DNA from: Halobacteriovoraceae bacterium
Lineage (GTDB): Bacteria > Bdellovibrionota > Bacteriovoracia > Bacteriovoracales > Bacteriovoracaceae
Length of the DNA: 64,000 nt
Direction of reading: 5' to 3'
NCBI GenBank assembly: GCA_020635115.1
Contig: JACKAK010000005.1
Span: 277,278-341,277 of the forward strand
The notes under the pieces are model-generated. The model was not told the DNA's origin. It was given only the letters and a program-made list of their open reading frames with translations, and searched no databases. Shown in pieces: positions 45,433 to 55,264 of the stretch. Numbering within the stretch: the stretch's first letter is position 1; every line of letters begins with the position of its first letter. Position numbers and translations under genes: made by a program.

Positions 45433-47152
45433 GAACCTTAAGGGCCTTTGCATTTTCTCTTGGCCTAATGGAGTTGATTTTTCTTGGAGATCTTCCAATT
45501 GTTACATCCAACACCTTCATACATCCGATTCGTGAAACACTAATTTGATATGATTTATCTACTTGTAATTGCTTCGATATTTTTTTGAAATTCTGATCAG
45601 TTACCCTCATAGAATCAATGGCAATGATTTCATCTCCTGCATTTAAACCTGATTTATATGCAGGCCCATCTAAAACAACAGAACTTACATGAATATTATT
45701 TCCTTTGGTCTCTGTAGTTATACCTAACCATGAATGATCATCTTGAATATATTCTACTTCAAGATCAATTTCTGATAAGTAGCTCTCAATATCTATATCC
45801 TGAGTTGTTGAAACCATCATCTCAAATTCATCTCTTTCATTTTTGCTTGTTAGGGATTCAAAAATTTCAAAAAACTCCACTTTGAGGATTCCCCTTTCTG
45901 GATGCTTTTTATAATCCTCCCATAGTGCCAAGGTTAGGTCTCTAATATCTCTTTTAAAGCGATGAAGAAAAATATTAGCGATAAAAAAAACAATCGAGCC
46001 TTTAAGATAGTAACTGATAGTAGAATTGTTGGTATTTTCATCATTTCGATAAAGTTTTATCCATGCGTTAAAGGAACTTCCTTCAAGGGATTCTAAATAT
46101 CTACCAGGAATAGAAAAATAGCGATTCAAAGTATTTTTCAATTCAGCTAAGTATGATTCAAGATCACACAGCCCACTTCTCAATACACATAAATCATCTA
46201 TAAAACTTGTGAGTCCTTCGACCAACCAAAGCATTGATGTATAATTCTCATTGGTATAGTTAAATGGGCCCAACTCTTTTGGTCTGATACATTTTACATT
46301 CCAAGTATGAAAATATTCATGGGCCACAAGCGATAGCCAACGTTGGTAACGACTATCATCATCAAAACTCAATGAGTCGAAGATTAAACTCGTGGAATTT
46401 TGATGTTCTAAACCTCCTGCATTATCCGGGACAAAATGGCATATGAAGGTATATTTTTCAAAAGGTAATTCGTTATTAAACATATGAGAGACAGTTTTCA
46501 CGATCGTATTAATATCACTTTTGATATCTCTATTGTGTTTGAGAATCTGTCCCCAATAGGCCAATTCAAAATCTTTATCAAGAAATCTAAATCCATCGGT
46601 TTCTTGGCAGCCAATTTCAATCGGACTATCTATAAGTTGATCATAATCTTTGGCCTCATAGATAAATCTATCCCTTTGATCTGAAACGTCCTTAAGGCCT
46701 GTGGATATTTTCGACCAGATTTCAGGAAAGTGTATCTCAATTTTTGGAGATTCAATATAAGCATTTTCAACTCCCATAAAGACGCTTGGCCCCTGAATAA
46801 AAGCATGTTCAATGTTGACATGAGATGTTCTCACACTCAGTTCATTGCAGTAAACTTCGTATTCAAATGTAAAATTCTCACATTTTTTGTTTAAAAGAGA
46901 CCGTTCAAAATCAAGTAACCATTTACCTTTTTCGACTTGTTCAAAATAGAGAAATTCTCCGTTATCGCTTGTGAAAATAGGTCTTGCAACATGGCGGGAA
47001 TACTCCCTCATAAGATAAGATCCAGGTGACCATGAAGGCATAAAAAAAGTTAAATTATTAATATTTTCAGGTTTTTGTCCATGAATTTTGACCTTTACAC
47101 GGTGAGTCCACGGTGAATCTATAATGAGATCGTATTTCAAGTTGAGTTTCAT
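45419..47152 (-). CDS. M61-family glycyl aminopeptidase with PDZ domain
   Basis: About 577 residues from the ATG at 47152, which follows AAGGACAATC (a longer frame to 47188 is less likely). Zinc motif HEYFH (H278 and H282 from this start) in VAHEYFHTWNVK, with the third ligand Glu in WLVEGLTSF. The family layout is an N-terminal beta domain, the gluzincin catalytic domain, and a PDZ domain near 485-570 (GLNAGDEIIAIDSMRV). M61 proteins favour N-terminal glycine. No signal peptide is seen, so it is probably cytoplasmic. Confidence 0.9.
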   Translation of the reverse strand: MKLNLKYDLIIDSPWTHRVKVKIHGQKPENINNLTFFMPSWSPGSYLMREYSRHVARPIFTSDNGEFLYFEQVEKGKWLLDFERSLLNKKCENFTFEYEVYCNELSVRTSHVNIEHAFIQGPSVFMGVENAYIESPKIEIHFPEIWSKISTGLKDVSDQRDRFIYEAKDYDQLIDSPIEIGCQETDGFRFLDKDFELAYWGQILKHNRDIKSDINTIVKTVSHMFNNELPFEKYTFICHFVPDNAGGLEHQNSTSLIFDSLSFDDDSRYQRWLSLVAHEYFHTWNVKCIRPKELGPFNYTNENYTSMLWLVEGLTSFIDDLCVLRSGLCDLESYLAELKNTLNRYFSIPGRYLESLEGSSFNAWIKLYRNDENTNNSTISYYLKGSIVFFIANIFLHRFKRDIRDLTLALWEDYKKHPERGILKVEFFEIFESLTSKNERDEFEMMVSTTQDIDIESYLSEIDLEVEYIQDDHSWLGITTETKGNNIHVSSVVLDGPAYKSGLNAGDEIIAIDSMRVTDQNFKKISKQLQVDKSYQISVSRIGCMKVLDVTIGRSPRKINSIRPRENAKALKVLMAQ

Positions 47153-47203
47153 GATTGTCCTTGATATTGATAAAAAAAATAATCCCAAAAGGTATACTAA
47201 ACT

Positions 47204-47614
47204 ATGAATATAGATAGATCAAAAATTAAAACACCACAAATTGTCATCTCCGATGAAGCTTTAAGCGAGTTAAATCTTCTTATTGAAAATGATCTGCAAT
47301 TGCAAAGTAAGATACTCAGGATAGAGATTAGTGGTAAAGGTTGTGAAGGATTTGAATATTTTATAGGCCCACACTTTGAGATGGAAGATGATTTTATAGT
47401 CAATCCTACATCAGAACTTGGAGAAAAAGTGAATATAAATATTCATTTTTCACCTTTTTGTGCTTATTATCTTCAAGGTGCAAAAATTGAATTCTACCAA
47501 GACCCTCCTAACGATGAAGAGGGTTTCATTATAACCAATGAAAAAGGCCCTGAGTTTCACGGAAAGTTCTGGTTAAAAGATCAGTCTAAATTACCACCAA
47601 TGAAAACAATTTAA
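47204..47614 (+). CDS. HesB/IscA-like protein without the C-terminal Cys pair
   Basis: A 136-residue protein of HesB/IscA fold: ISGKGCEGFEYFIGP carries the first conserved Cys (C47), and DPPNDEEGFIITNEKGP matches the run before the C-terminal motif. However, the C-G-C that would bind the Fe-S cluster is replaced by GPEFHGKFWLK. It may no longer bind a cluster, or may use other residues. It is divergent from the M61 gene and lies 14 bases before the next gene. Confidence 0.7.
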   Translation: MNIDRSKIKTPQIVISDEALSELNLLIENDLQLQSKILRIEISGKGCEGFEYFIGPHFEMEDDFIVNPTSELGEKVNINIHFSPFCAYYLQGAKIEFYQDPPNDEEGFIITNEKGPEFHGKFWLKDQSKLPPMKTI

Positions 47615-47628
47615 TAAATGGATATCAA

Positions 47629-48879
47629 ATGAATTTTTTACTCTTCATTGTTACTGCATTAATTTTTCAGAATGCTTATAGTAACGATTTTAATAAATGC
47701 AAAAAATTATTGCTTAAATCTCATCGTCTTCAAGCGAAGAAGGGAATAAAAATTCCCCTTAATGTTCATTTGGCCCATCATTTTAATCTTAACAAAAGTG
47801 AGTTTTTATATAGTTTAAAAGGTGGTCTTTTTTCACAAGAGCGACTCTCATTGTACAGGGCACTTGGAATAAATTTTGAAGACTTTAGAGAGAGATATTT
47901 TACACCAGAGGAATTGCCTCAATATTCAGAATTGCTCATTAATCATATACAAATACAGGCAAAAAATAAAATCTCTATCGAACAAAGAAAAAAATATTAT
48001 CGCACTGTCTTTGAAAGTGATGATGAATTTTTTAGTAAAAATTTTAAAAATAATAGTCCTCCCCTTTTGGAATCATTAAAATTAATAAGTGAAGGTAACT
48101 CGTATTTAACAGCTCCTCATTGGATTGGAGAAGACACAAAACCTATCAAAAAAGTTGTCGAAACGGTCGGATTACAAAGCATTCCTTTTCATCAAATCAA
48201 TCATATGATCCAGGATTTACTTTATCCTGAATATGTAGAATATCAAAAGCGTCTGGCCAGTATTTATATTAATGAAATAAAAAGAGACCCTTCCCTTTTA
48301 TCTATGGAAAATAGAAAATTGGAACGGATTCGATGGAAATATGTTTCAGAGCAACTTATAATTTGGAATAAGAAAAGAAAACTGAGTGAGTTTTTAAACT
48401 TTATTGGAATTGACCCTAAGGTTGGAGAATTCAACAATACTTTTCAGATGTACAATTATTTAAAAATTTTAAAGGAAAGTGAACGTAATGAAATCATTAC
48501 AAAAAGTATTTCAAGTTTGCCAAATTTCATTGAAATATTGGGACCACAAGCTTTTGACACAATAATCTATATGAAATCAACCGCATTAAGAGATATGGGC
48601 AAAAATGAAACAATGGGTTTACTAAGTCCCTTATACAACCTTTTAGCTGTAAGACAGGGGTACCTAAATACAAAAAATAAAAGTTTGGCCTATTATTTAG
48701 ATTCAGCATCTAGGTATTTAGTTTTTCTCATTCAATTGAGCAAAACAGATTTGGAAGATCATATGAGTGAAGAAATCATCTATGGACTAGAGAGGAATTC
48801 TCCACTTTATCATTTATTTTGCTCTTCTAAGGTCTTTACTCAAAAGCTCATGCTTCAAATCGGATGTTCTAAGATTTGA
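47629..48879 (+). CDS. Exported helical protein of unknown function
   Basis: A 416-residue protein with a clear signal peptide (MNFLLFIVTALIFQNAYS). It is rich in helices, Lys and Tyr, has no recognised domain and ends with a Cys pair region (LFCSSKVFTQKLMLQIGCSKI). The gap to the HesB-like gene is 14 bases, so it may be in the same operon. Likely periplasmic or secreted. Confidence 0.6.
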   Translation: MNFLLFIVTALIFQNAYSNDFNKCKKLLLKSHRLQAKKGIKIPLNVHLAHHFNLNKSEFLYSLKGGLFSQERLSLYRALGINFEDFRERYFTPEELPQYSELLINHIQIQAKNKISIEQRKKYYRTVFESDDEFFSKNFKNNSPPLLESLKLISEGNSYLTAPHWIGEDTKPIKKVVETVGLQSIPFHQINHMIQDLLYPEYVEYQKRLASIYINEIKRDPSLLSMENRKLERIRWKYVSEQLIIWNKKRKLSEFLNFIGIDPKVGEFNNTFQMYNYLKILKESERNEIITKSISSLPNFIEILGPQAFDTIIYMKSTALRDMGKNETMGLLSPLYNLLAVRQGYLNTKNKSLAYYLDSASRYLVFLIQLSKTDLEDHMSEEIIYGLERNSPLYHLFCSSKVFTQKLMLQIGCSKI

Positions 48880-48993
48880 AGTGATTTCAAATAGTTAAAA
48901 AGAGAATGTAAATAAATTCGTCATTTTTCAGTGGGGGCCTTCCTTTTTACATTTTTTAGGTTCTAATGACTACTTTGTATTATAGTAACGGAC

Positions 48994-50124
48994 ATGGAAG
49001 ACGTGAGTAGATTATTCAAAATTCTAGCAATTTATCTATTTTTGATATCCTCATCTTTTGGACAAATGGATCCCAAAATAGCGCTGTGTGAAATAAAAAG
49101 TTCCAGAAGAATGTATAAAGAGTTTGTGTCAATTTTTCAAAAAATGCACCCTTTAAAAATTAATGAATCAAATGCCTTAAAATATATAAATACACATTTA
49201 GAATCAAATGCTGATCCCATTTTGACTTACTTAAAATCTAGGAACTCAGAACTTCCTCCATCGATTCGAGTAAAATTTGAAGTAATAAATAAAACGCAAG
49301 TTGATCTTACTCTAGCAAATATTATTTCTGAAAAAATCATCCAGGAAGGAAAAATATATAGAAAACAAAAATCTATTCCCGTAAAATTAGAAATTGATCA
49401 GTTTTATTTTATGGATTTATATAAATCAAATCTTCTTTTTTCACCATTCGAGAAAATCTCAAGGTTATCCGGCAAAGTTTCGTATTTAACTTCTTTATTA
49501 TTCTATTCAAATATTTCTACTTTAAATAGAAAGTTCATTTTACAAGAGACTGATAAAGAGTATGGTTCTATTCCTGAAATTTTGGATGATTACGTCCTTG
49601 AGTTGATGAAACTTAAAACTGAACAAAAACTTTCTGAAGTTGATATTACAAGAATTTTGGTTGGCCTTTCCTACAAATTCTCAATCACAGAGGATGAAAA
49701 TCTAATCTCCTTAGAAAAAAATCCATATACTAAATTATTAATTGAAGTATTTACCCCCCTGGTCGCATCGAATGCACTCAAAACTTCTAAAAAGCTTAGG
49801 CATAATTTTATAGATTCATTAGATCTTCTTTCATCACGGATAATTGAATTTTCTGACATTTCAGAGGTCATTGAGGGACTTAAAAAAATTCAACGTAGTG
49901 AAAAGACCGATCACAGTGATAAAAAATTTGCAATGCAATACAGAGCAATGATTCTCTCACTTCTTTCTCATCCAGAAATTTTCCTGGTTCAAAAGAATAA
50001 TTTCAAAATAGTCAAAGAGGAATTGGTTCAGGAAATTTCTTCATTATTTAAAGAATACAAACTAAATATTAACCTTAAACCTCTATCACTCATGTGTTCT
50101 AGACTGGTGTATTCACAGGAATAA
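48994..50124 (+). CDS. Exported helical protein of unknown function
   Basis: A 376-residue protein with a signal segment (FKILAIYLFLISSSFGQ) after a short charged start. The ATG at 48994 is weak; a GTG nine bases later is an alternative. Helical, Ser/Leu-rich, with no recognised domain. It resembles the preceding exported protein in size and style but no alignment could be shown. Convergent with the FG-GAP lipoprotein. Confidence 0.6.
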   Translation: MEDVSRLFKILAIYLFLISSSFGQMDPKIALCEIKSSRRMYKEFVSIFQKMHPLKINESNALKYINTHLESNADPILTYLKSRNSELPPSIRVKFEVINKTQVDLTLANIISEKIIQEGKIYRKQKSIPVKLEIDQFYFMDLYKSNLLFSPFEKISRLSGKVSYLTSLLFYSNISTLNRKFILQETDKEYGSIPEILDDYVLELMKLKTEQKLSEVDITRILVGLSYKFSITEDENLISLEKNPYTKLLIEVFTPLVASNALKTSKKLRHNFIDSLDLLSSRIIEFSDISEVIEGLKKIQRSEKTDHSDKKFAMQYRAMILSLLSHPEIFLVQKNNFKIVKEELVQEISSLFKEYKLNINLKPLSLMCSRLVYSQE

Positions 50125-50207
50125 ACGACCTAGCGATTTATATTTCTTTTAGAGACAAGAGACTTGACGAAAAGAATAATCGATCCGCAGAGTTGAAATT
50201 ATCAATA

Positions 50208-51986
50208 TTATTTTTTTATTTCGACTAGCTTTCCTGAAGGAAAAAGTTTTAAATTTCTGATTTTTTTCTTATTTTTTTTCGGGACATATTTATTAACAAG
50301 TTGAGATTTTTTTCCATTCTTCAAAATAGGCCAAGCTACTTCAATATGTATTAGTTTTTCATCATCATGTAAGTAGAATATTTCTTGCATTTGCGACTGA
50401 GAGACAAAGTTTCCGGCATGAGGTTGTATCCAGCGAGTTCTTTTTCCCTTCGTGGTTTGAAAGATAATTTTTGCTCCAATTCGAGGAGAAGTAAGCTCGA
50501 TACTGAAGACCTGTTTAAAGTTTTTGGGCAATTTATTTTCAAAAAGGTATATCCTCTCCTTTATGGAGTCATCGCGAATATTAGTTTGTCCTGTAAGAAT
50601 ATCAAGCATCCCATCACCATTAAAATCAAATACAACTGTACCACTTGGGTTGACGATATTTATCCCAAATTCTTCTGATTTATCTTCAAAGGAGCTTGAA
50701 GTTTCTTGTATAAACGTAACTAGTCTTGTATCTGGAGGGAAACTAGTATTATCAACAATTAAATCTCCCTTTGAATCTGCATTTAAATCAGTCCAGACAG
50801 ATCGTTTGTCAGACTGAGTCCAATTCAACTTACCTTTGTCATCAAAGTACTCACTTCTAAGAAACTTAGGTACATTGGAACTTTCAATTCCAGTTAGAAT
50901 AGAGGAACGATCCCTTGATTCACTCTCATATGAATGAGAAACTTCTCCAACAGAAATATCAAAAATACCATCATTATTATAATCATAACAATTCATATAG
51001 AAAGTATTCCCCCCGCCTCGAGTGTCAAATATTCCATTTTGATCTTGATCTATTTTGGACTCACTCGCGACATTGAGAAAATGTCTTTCAAGAGCATCTC
51101 CTGTTGTATTCATCCATAATTTATTTGCATGTCCACTGCTTGATGAAACGAGAATATCTGCATGGCCATCATTATTAAAATCGCAAGTACTTACACCAAA
51201 AGAGGGCGTTATATCGAGATAGTTTTCGAACTCAAGTTTTTGTGGCTCTCCAACAAGCAAGGCCGGTTTGTCTACAAATTTGCCATTTTCATTGACAAGA
51301 AATTTATCAGGAACAGGAATGGGAAATTGTCTTTTATAATTATACCAATTGGCCAAGTAGAGATCCAAGTCTCCATCTAAGTCATAGTCAACAACGGCAA
51401 CACTGGCCACAGGTACATCGAGTTTAGGAAACGCAACATCACTTTTTTCAAAAAAAAGTTGTTTGCCCTTTAATATACCTTTGAATAACCTCAAAGGGAG
51501 ATCTTCCCATACATTTTTCTGATTTAGAGTAATGAGCAACAAATCTAGAATATTGTCATTATTGTAGTCAAAAAAGAGTAATGAATTTGCTCTTTCGTTT
51601 GTGGGTAATCTAGAAAGATTTGATTTTTTAAATTTTTTTAATAATGGCCAGTACTCATAAAATTCTGGAATTGAATAATGTGAACTAATAAGTACGATGT
51701 CATTATATCCATCGCCATTGAAATCTATAATATTAAATCTGTGACCAGTAATATTTGCTAACCCCATCTTTTCAGTAACATCTTCAAAGAATATGTCCTT
51801 TTTAGAAGTTGGCCCTGGTTCGAAATTTATTTTTTGTGTATTTTTAGTTTCTTCTTTTTGACTATTTTGATCAACATTTTCAACAACTAACTTTGAAGAA
51901 CACGACAAGAGAAAGAAGAGGAAAAAAATATTTCCTCTCCTTGTAACTAAACTAATAATCGATAATATCCAGTCCATAGCCACCAT
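50208..51986 (-). CDS. FG-GAP/VCBS-repeat lipoprotein with UnbV-like C-terminus
   Basis: About 592 residues. A signal segment ends FLLSCSS, the lipobox. At least seven repeats with calcium-type loops follow: DFNGDGYND, DYNNDNILD, DYDLDGDLD, DFNNDGHAD, DYNNDGIFD, DLNADSKGD and DFNGDGMLD, as in beta-propeller FG-GAP/VCBS proteins. The C-terminal GAKIIFQTTKGKRTRWIQPHAGNFVSQSQ region resembles the ASPIC/UnbV domain. The protein is probably on the outer surface. The start is uncertain: the frame overlaps the acyl-CoA dehydrogenase gene by 35 bases, and a strong AAGGAG lies inside it. Confidence 0.78.
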   Translation of the reverse strand: MVAMDWILSIISLVTRRGNIFFLFFLLSCSSKLVVENVDQNSQKEETKNTQKINFEPGPTSKKDIFFEDVTEKMGLANITGHRFNIIDFNGDGYNDIVLISSHYSIPEFYEYWPLLKKFKKSNLSRLPTNERANSLLFFDYNNDNILDLLLITLNQKNVWEDLPLRLFKGILKGKQLFFEKSDVAFPKLDVPVASVAVVDYDLDGDLDLYLANWYNYKRQFPIPVPDKFLVNENGKFVDKPALLVGEPQKLEFENYLDITPSFGVSTCDFNNDGHADILVSSSSGHANKLWMNTTGDALERHFLNVASESKIDQDQNGIFDTRGGGNTFYMNCYDYNNDGIFDISVGEVSHSYESESRDRSSILTGIESSNVPKFLRSEYFDDKGKLNWTQSDKRSVWTDLNADSKGDLIVDNTSFPPDTRLVTFIQETSSSFEDKSEEFGINIVNPSGTVVFDFNGDGMLDILTGQTNIRDDSIKERIYLFENKLPKNFKQVFSIELTSPRIGAKIIFQTTKGKRTRWIQPHAGNFVSQSQMQEIFYLHDDEKLIHIEVAWPILKNGKKSQLVNKYVPKKNKKKIRNLKLFPSGKLVEIKK

Positions 51987-53721
51987 TTTTAGTCAGCTGT
52001 TCAGTAACTTTAATTATGGTTTTATCTTTATTATTTGTCATGCCTTTAAGCTCTCCAATAAATTTTTTCTTTGAATCATCTAGGGCCAGTTTAGCGAGAT
52101 TAAGCACATAGTCTTTTCTCTCTTTCTCAATACTATCACTGTTAAGAATTGTAGTGGTCCGAGAGATCACTGAAATCATCACATAGAGTTCGATGGCCAT
52201 ATTGGCCATCCTTCCTTGAGGGAGTTCATGATCTATAATTTTCTTACCATATTTGATAAGTGTGTTTTCCACTTGAATAGCAAAGCCACTGAGCATCGAT
52301 GAAAACTGATCAGCATACTCTTCCAAATCTGGGTGGTATTGAGAGAGAACTTTATTAGCAAACATTTTAGAAAGTCTACCCTTTGCAAAATCAGTTAGAA
52401 CACCTAAAGATTTGATAGGATCTTTTAGAGCGTTTGAAACATCAGAAATTTTACCAAGCTCTTTTAGTCTCTCAGATGGTCCTCTCACTCCAGAAAGAGC
52501 TAAAAAGCATCTTAGAATTTCATTTGTCCCTTCGAAAATGAGCTGTATTCTTGCATCCCTCATCATTCGCTCGTAGGGATATTCACACATATAACCAATT
52601 CCAGCGGCGATTTGCATTCCCATGTCTACAACGTCCCATAAATTTTCAGAACCATAAATTTTGCAAACCGCTGTTTCCAGATAATAATCATTGAGACCCT
52701 TACACATGTTTCCAGTAGTCATATAGACGACACATTCAGTTGCATAAGTTTTAAAGGCCATCTGTGCCAGTTTGTCTTGGATAAGACCAAACTGATTAAT
52801 AGATTTTCCAAATTGTTTTCTTTCTTCAGCTTGGCCAGTGGCCAGTTTTAGAATTTCTTGCATACCTGAAACACAACCTGCTCCTAATGATAGCCTGCCG
52901 CTATTTAAAACGTTCATAGCGATTTTAAATCCCTTACCAGGGCCTCCGATCATATTTCCAGCAGGAACTTTTACTTTATCAAAATAAACAGCTCTGGTTT
53001 CAGAGGCCTTAATTCCCATTTTGACTTCTTTTTCACCAAAAGAAACACCTTCCATTTCTTTTTCGACGATAAAACAAGAAATTTTTTCGACACTCTTTCC
53101 CTCTATTTCGTGGTCTGTCTTACAAAATACAGAATAAAAATCTGCCATTCCACCATTTGTGATCCAAAGCTTCTGGCCAGTTATGGTGAAGGTTCCATCT
53201 CCATTATCCACAGCTTTGGTTTTAATTGAGTAGGCATCTGAGCCTGAACTTGGTTCCGTTAAGCAAAAAGCTGCAATTTTTTCTCCCGTAGCAAGAAGAG
53301 GTAACCACTTCGCTTTTTGCTCTTCATTTCCTTCATTTAACAGGGCCCGATATCCAATTGACTGATGAGCTCCTAGAGTTGTGGCAACAGAAGCATCTGC
53401 TCTAGCGACTTCTGCAAAGACTCTCGAGTAGAGGGAATAATCTAATTCCATTCCATTATATTGTTCCGGAACGGCCAACCCACAAAGCCCAAGCTCTGCT
53501 AGACCTTGAATGATCTCAACAGGAATCTGCGACTCATGATCCATCTTTTCACTATCGATCTGATCCTCAGAAAACTTTGCAATCGCACTCACCATTTCCT
53601 TGGCCATCTCCTTTTGATCCTGTGTAAAAGACGGAAAAGGAAATGTTGCTGCTTCTTCTATCTCACCATAAAAGAAACTACCGACTACCGAGTTTAATTG
53701 TTTACCTTCCTGTTGTGACAT
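51952..53721 (-). CDS. Acyl-CoA dehydrogenase, long C-terminal form
   Basis: About 589 residues from the ATG at 53721, which follows AAGGATGGAGT. FAD/substrate motifs: FCLTEPSSGSDA, WITNGG, and RIQLIFEGTNEILRCFLALSG with the catalytic Glu. An additional C-terminal domain of about 150 residues makes it similar to very-long-chain acyl-CoA dehydrogenases. It would take part in beta-oxidation. The first 30 residues are not part of the fold. Divergent from the secretion operon. Confidence 0.93.
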   Translation of the reverse strand: MSQQEGKQLNSVVGSFFYGEIEEAATFPFPSFTQDQKEMAKEMVSAIAKFSEDQIDSEKMDHESQIPVEIIQGLAELGLCGLAVPEQYNGMELDYSLYSRVFAEVARADASVATTLGAHQSIGYRALLNEGNEEQKAKWLPLLATGEKIAAFCLTEPSSGSDAYSIKTKAVDNGDGTFTITGQKLWITNGGMADFYSVFCKTDHEIEGKSVEKISCFIVEKEMEGVSFGEKEVKMGIKASETRAVYFDKVKVPAGNMIGGPGKGFKIAMNVLNSGRLSLGAGCVSGMQEILKLATGQAEERKQFGKSINQFGLIQDKLAQMAFKTYATECVVYMTTGNMCKGLNDYYLETAVCKIYGSENLWDVVDMGMQIAAGIGYMCEYPYERMMRDARIQLIFEGTNEILRCFLALSGVRGPSERLKELGKISDVSNALKDPIKSLGVLTDFAKGRLSKMFANKVLSQYHPDLEEYADQFSSMLSGFAIQVENTLIKYGKKIIDHELPQGRMANMAIELYVMISVISRTTTILNSDSIEKERKDYVLNLAKLALDDSKKKFIGELKGMTNNKDKTIIKVTEQLTKNGGYGLDIIDY

Positions 53722-53955
53722 ACTCCATCCTTTTTTATAAAAAATATATTCGATCATTTTAATACAACAAATTGTTCAAGTTAACAAAAAATAGAGGTAA
53801 GAAGACTATTCCTCTTTTGTTTGCGCCGTCCCATTAATGTATACTTAAACTATAATAGGCATATTGCGAGAAAGTTTACAAAACTCTTGCAAGTTTTTGC
53901 AAAAACATTGAAAAAGCTAGTTTAGGATACCCTAAAAAAAGGATCTGGCCCTGGC

Positions 53956-55254
53956 ATGAAAAAATTTTTAAGCAAACTCTTTAAAAGAAAATCTACGAAG
54001 AAAAACGAGTTTGATGACCTTCAAAGTGAAATCGATGCTGACAGTTCAGATGTCTTCACTATTGATGATGATGAGACTCACATCATTCATCATAGCTCAG
54101 AAGACGAAACTGAGCTTTTGGAAGACTTTGAAATCCCTGGTGTTCCACCTTCAATTAAGACAAGTTTTATGACTCGTCTTTTAAATCAACTAAAGAATTT
54201 AAAAAATAAAAAAATATCCACTAGTCAGTTTAAAAGCATTGATCTTAGTAAATTAAACTCAAACTCCTTCATTCAAAAAATAAAAAAAATAAAGTGGGAA
54301 GGTTATATTGATGAGATATTTGCAACTGAAAATAGACCAAAATTTCATAAAATATTTAAGGGCTCAATTATCATCTTCTCCTCTATTACTTTGGGAAATA
54401 TTATAGGTGCATTTATCCACTATACTCCTGAAGCTCCAATTAACTCAATGGTATCGATGAATAGTGCTTCAGGTCTTGATCAAAAACAAATCCAACAAGT
54501 AAGCAACACAAATCCATTTAAGGCCAAAGTTGAAGTTATCCGACCAAAAACAGATAAACCTAAAGTTGTGATTGATGAAAATAAAATTTGTCATCAATCG
54601 AATGAGAAAACATCACTTCAAATCAAATTTGAATCTGCAATTGTCTTACAAGACTCAGTAAAATCTATTGCAGCTGTTTCAGTTAAAAGTGGAAAAGAAT
54701 TGTTAAGAATTCGTCAAGGTGACAAGATACAAAATATGGCAAAAGTTGGATTAATCACTCCAGAAAAAATCATTTTCAACAATTTACAAACTGGAAAGTG
54801 TGAGTATATTAGCAGCTCTCAAAAAGATATGTTCAAAAAAAGTCGTTCAGCGGGTGAAATTGGCGACATAATTAGTAAAAGCGAAGGAAATAAAATTCTT
54901 AATAATCTAAAGAAACAAGGAATTCGAAGCGAAGGGAACAAGCTTATTATACCTAGCTCTCTGAAAAGAACTGCCTTTTCTAATATGCAAGAAATTCTAA
55001 CCCAGGCCAGAGCAATTCCAATACCTAAAGCTGATGGAACCATGGAATTTAAAATTGTTGATGTCGTTCCTGATGGAGTGTTCGCACAATTAAATATTCA
55101 AGATGATGACAAGATTACTCATATTGATGGTAGACCCATTAAAAATATGAACGAAATTATGACGCTCTTCGGACAATTTGCTGATTTACAACAGTTACAA
55201 CTTACAATTGAAAGAGACGGAAACTCAAGTCAATTAGAGTATGTTTTTGAATAA
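53956..55254 (+). CDS. gspC: Type II secretion protein C with long acidic N-terminus
   Basis: A 432-residue GspC. A single membrane segment lies at about 136-156, a homology region follows at about 215-290 and a PDZ domain is at 350-432 (VVPDGVFAQLNIQDDDKITHIDGRPIKN). GspC links the inner-membrane platform to the secretin. The cytoplasmic N-terminus of about 135 residues is unusually long (E. coli-type GspC has under 20) and very acidic and Lys/Ser-rich. First gene of gspC-K; gspD starts 10 bases later. Confidence 0.88.
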   Translation: MKKFLSKLFKRKSTKKNEFDDLQSEIDADSSDVFTIDDDETHIIHHSSEDETELLEDFEIPGVPPSIKTSFMTRLLNQLKNLKNKKISTSQFKSIDLSKLNSNSFIQKIKKIKWEGYIDEIFATENRPKFHKIFKGSIIIFSSITLGNIIGAFIHYTPEAPINSMVSMNSASGLDQKQIQQVSNTNPFKAKVEVIRPKTDKPKVVIDENKICHQSNEKTSLQIKFESAIVLQDSVKSIAAVSVKSGKELLRIRQGDKIQNMAKVGLITPEKIIFNNLQTGKCEYISSSQKDMFKKSRSAGEIGDIISKSEGNKILNNLKKQGIRSEGNKLIIPSSLKRTAFSNMQEILTQARAIPIPKADGTMEFKIVDVVPDGVFAQLNIQDDDKITHIDGRPIKNMNEIMTLFGQFADLQQLQLTIERDGNSSQLEYVFE

Positions 55255-55264
55255 GGAAATAACC

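Noticed and set aside
47629..50124. The two exported helical proteins as paralogues
   Set aside because: Similar size and style, but no alignable motif was found by eye.
51908..51945. Start of the FG-GAP lipoprotein at an ATT after AAGGAGAGGAAAT
   Set aside because: It would give a signal segment without positive charges and an AUU start outside infC; the upstream frame gives an Arg-Arg before the hydrophobic stretch.
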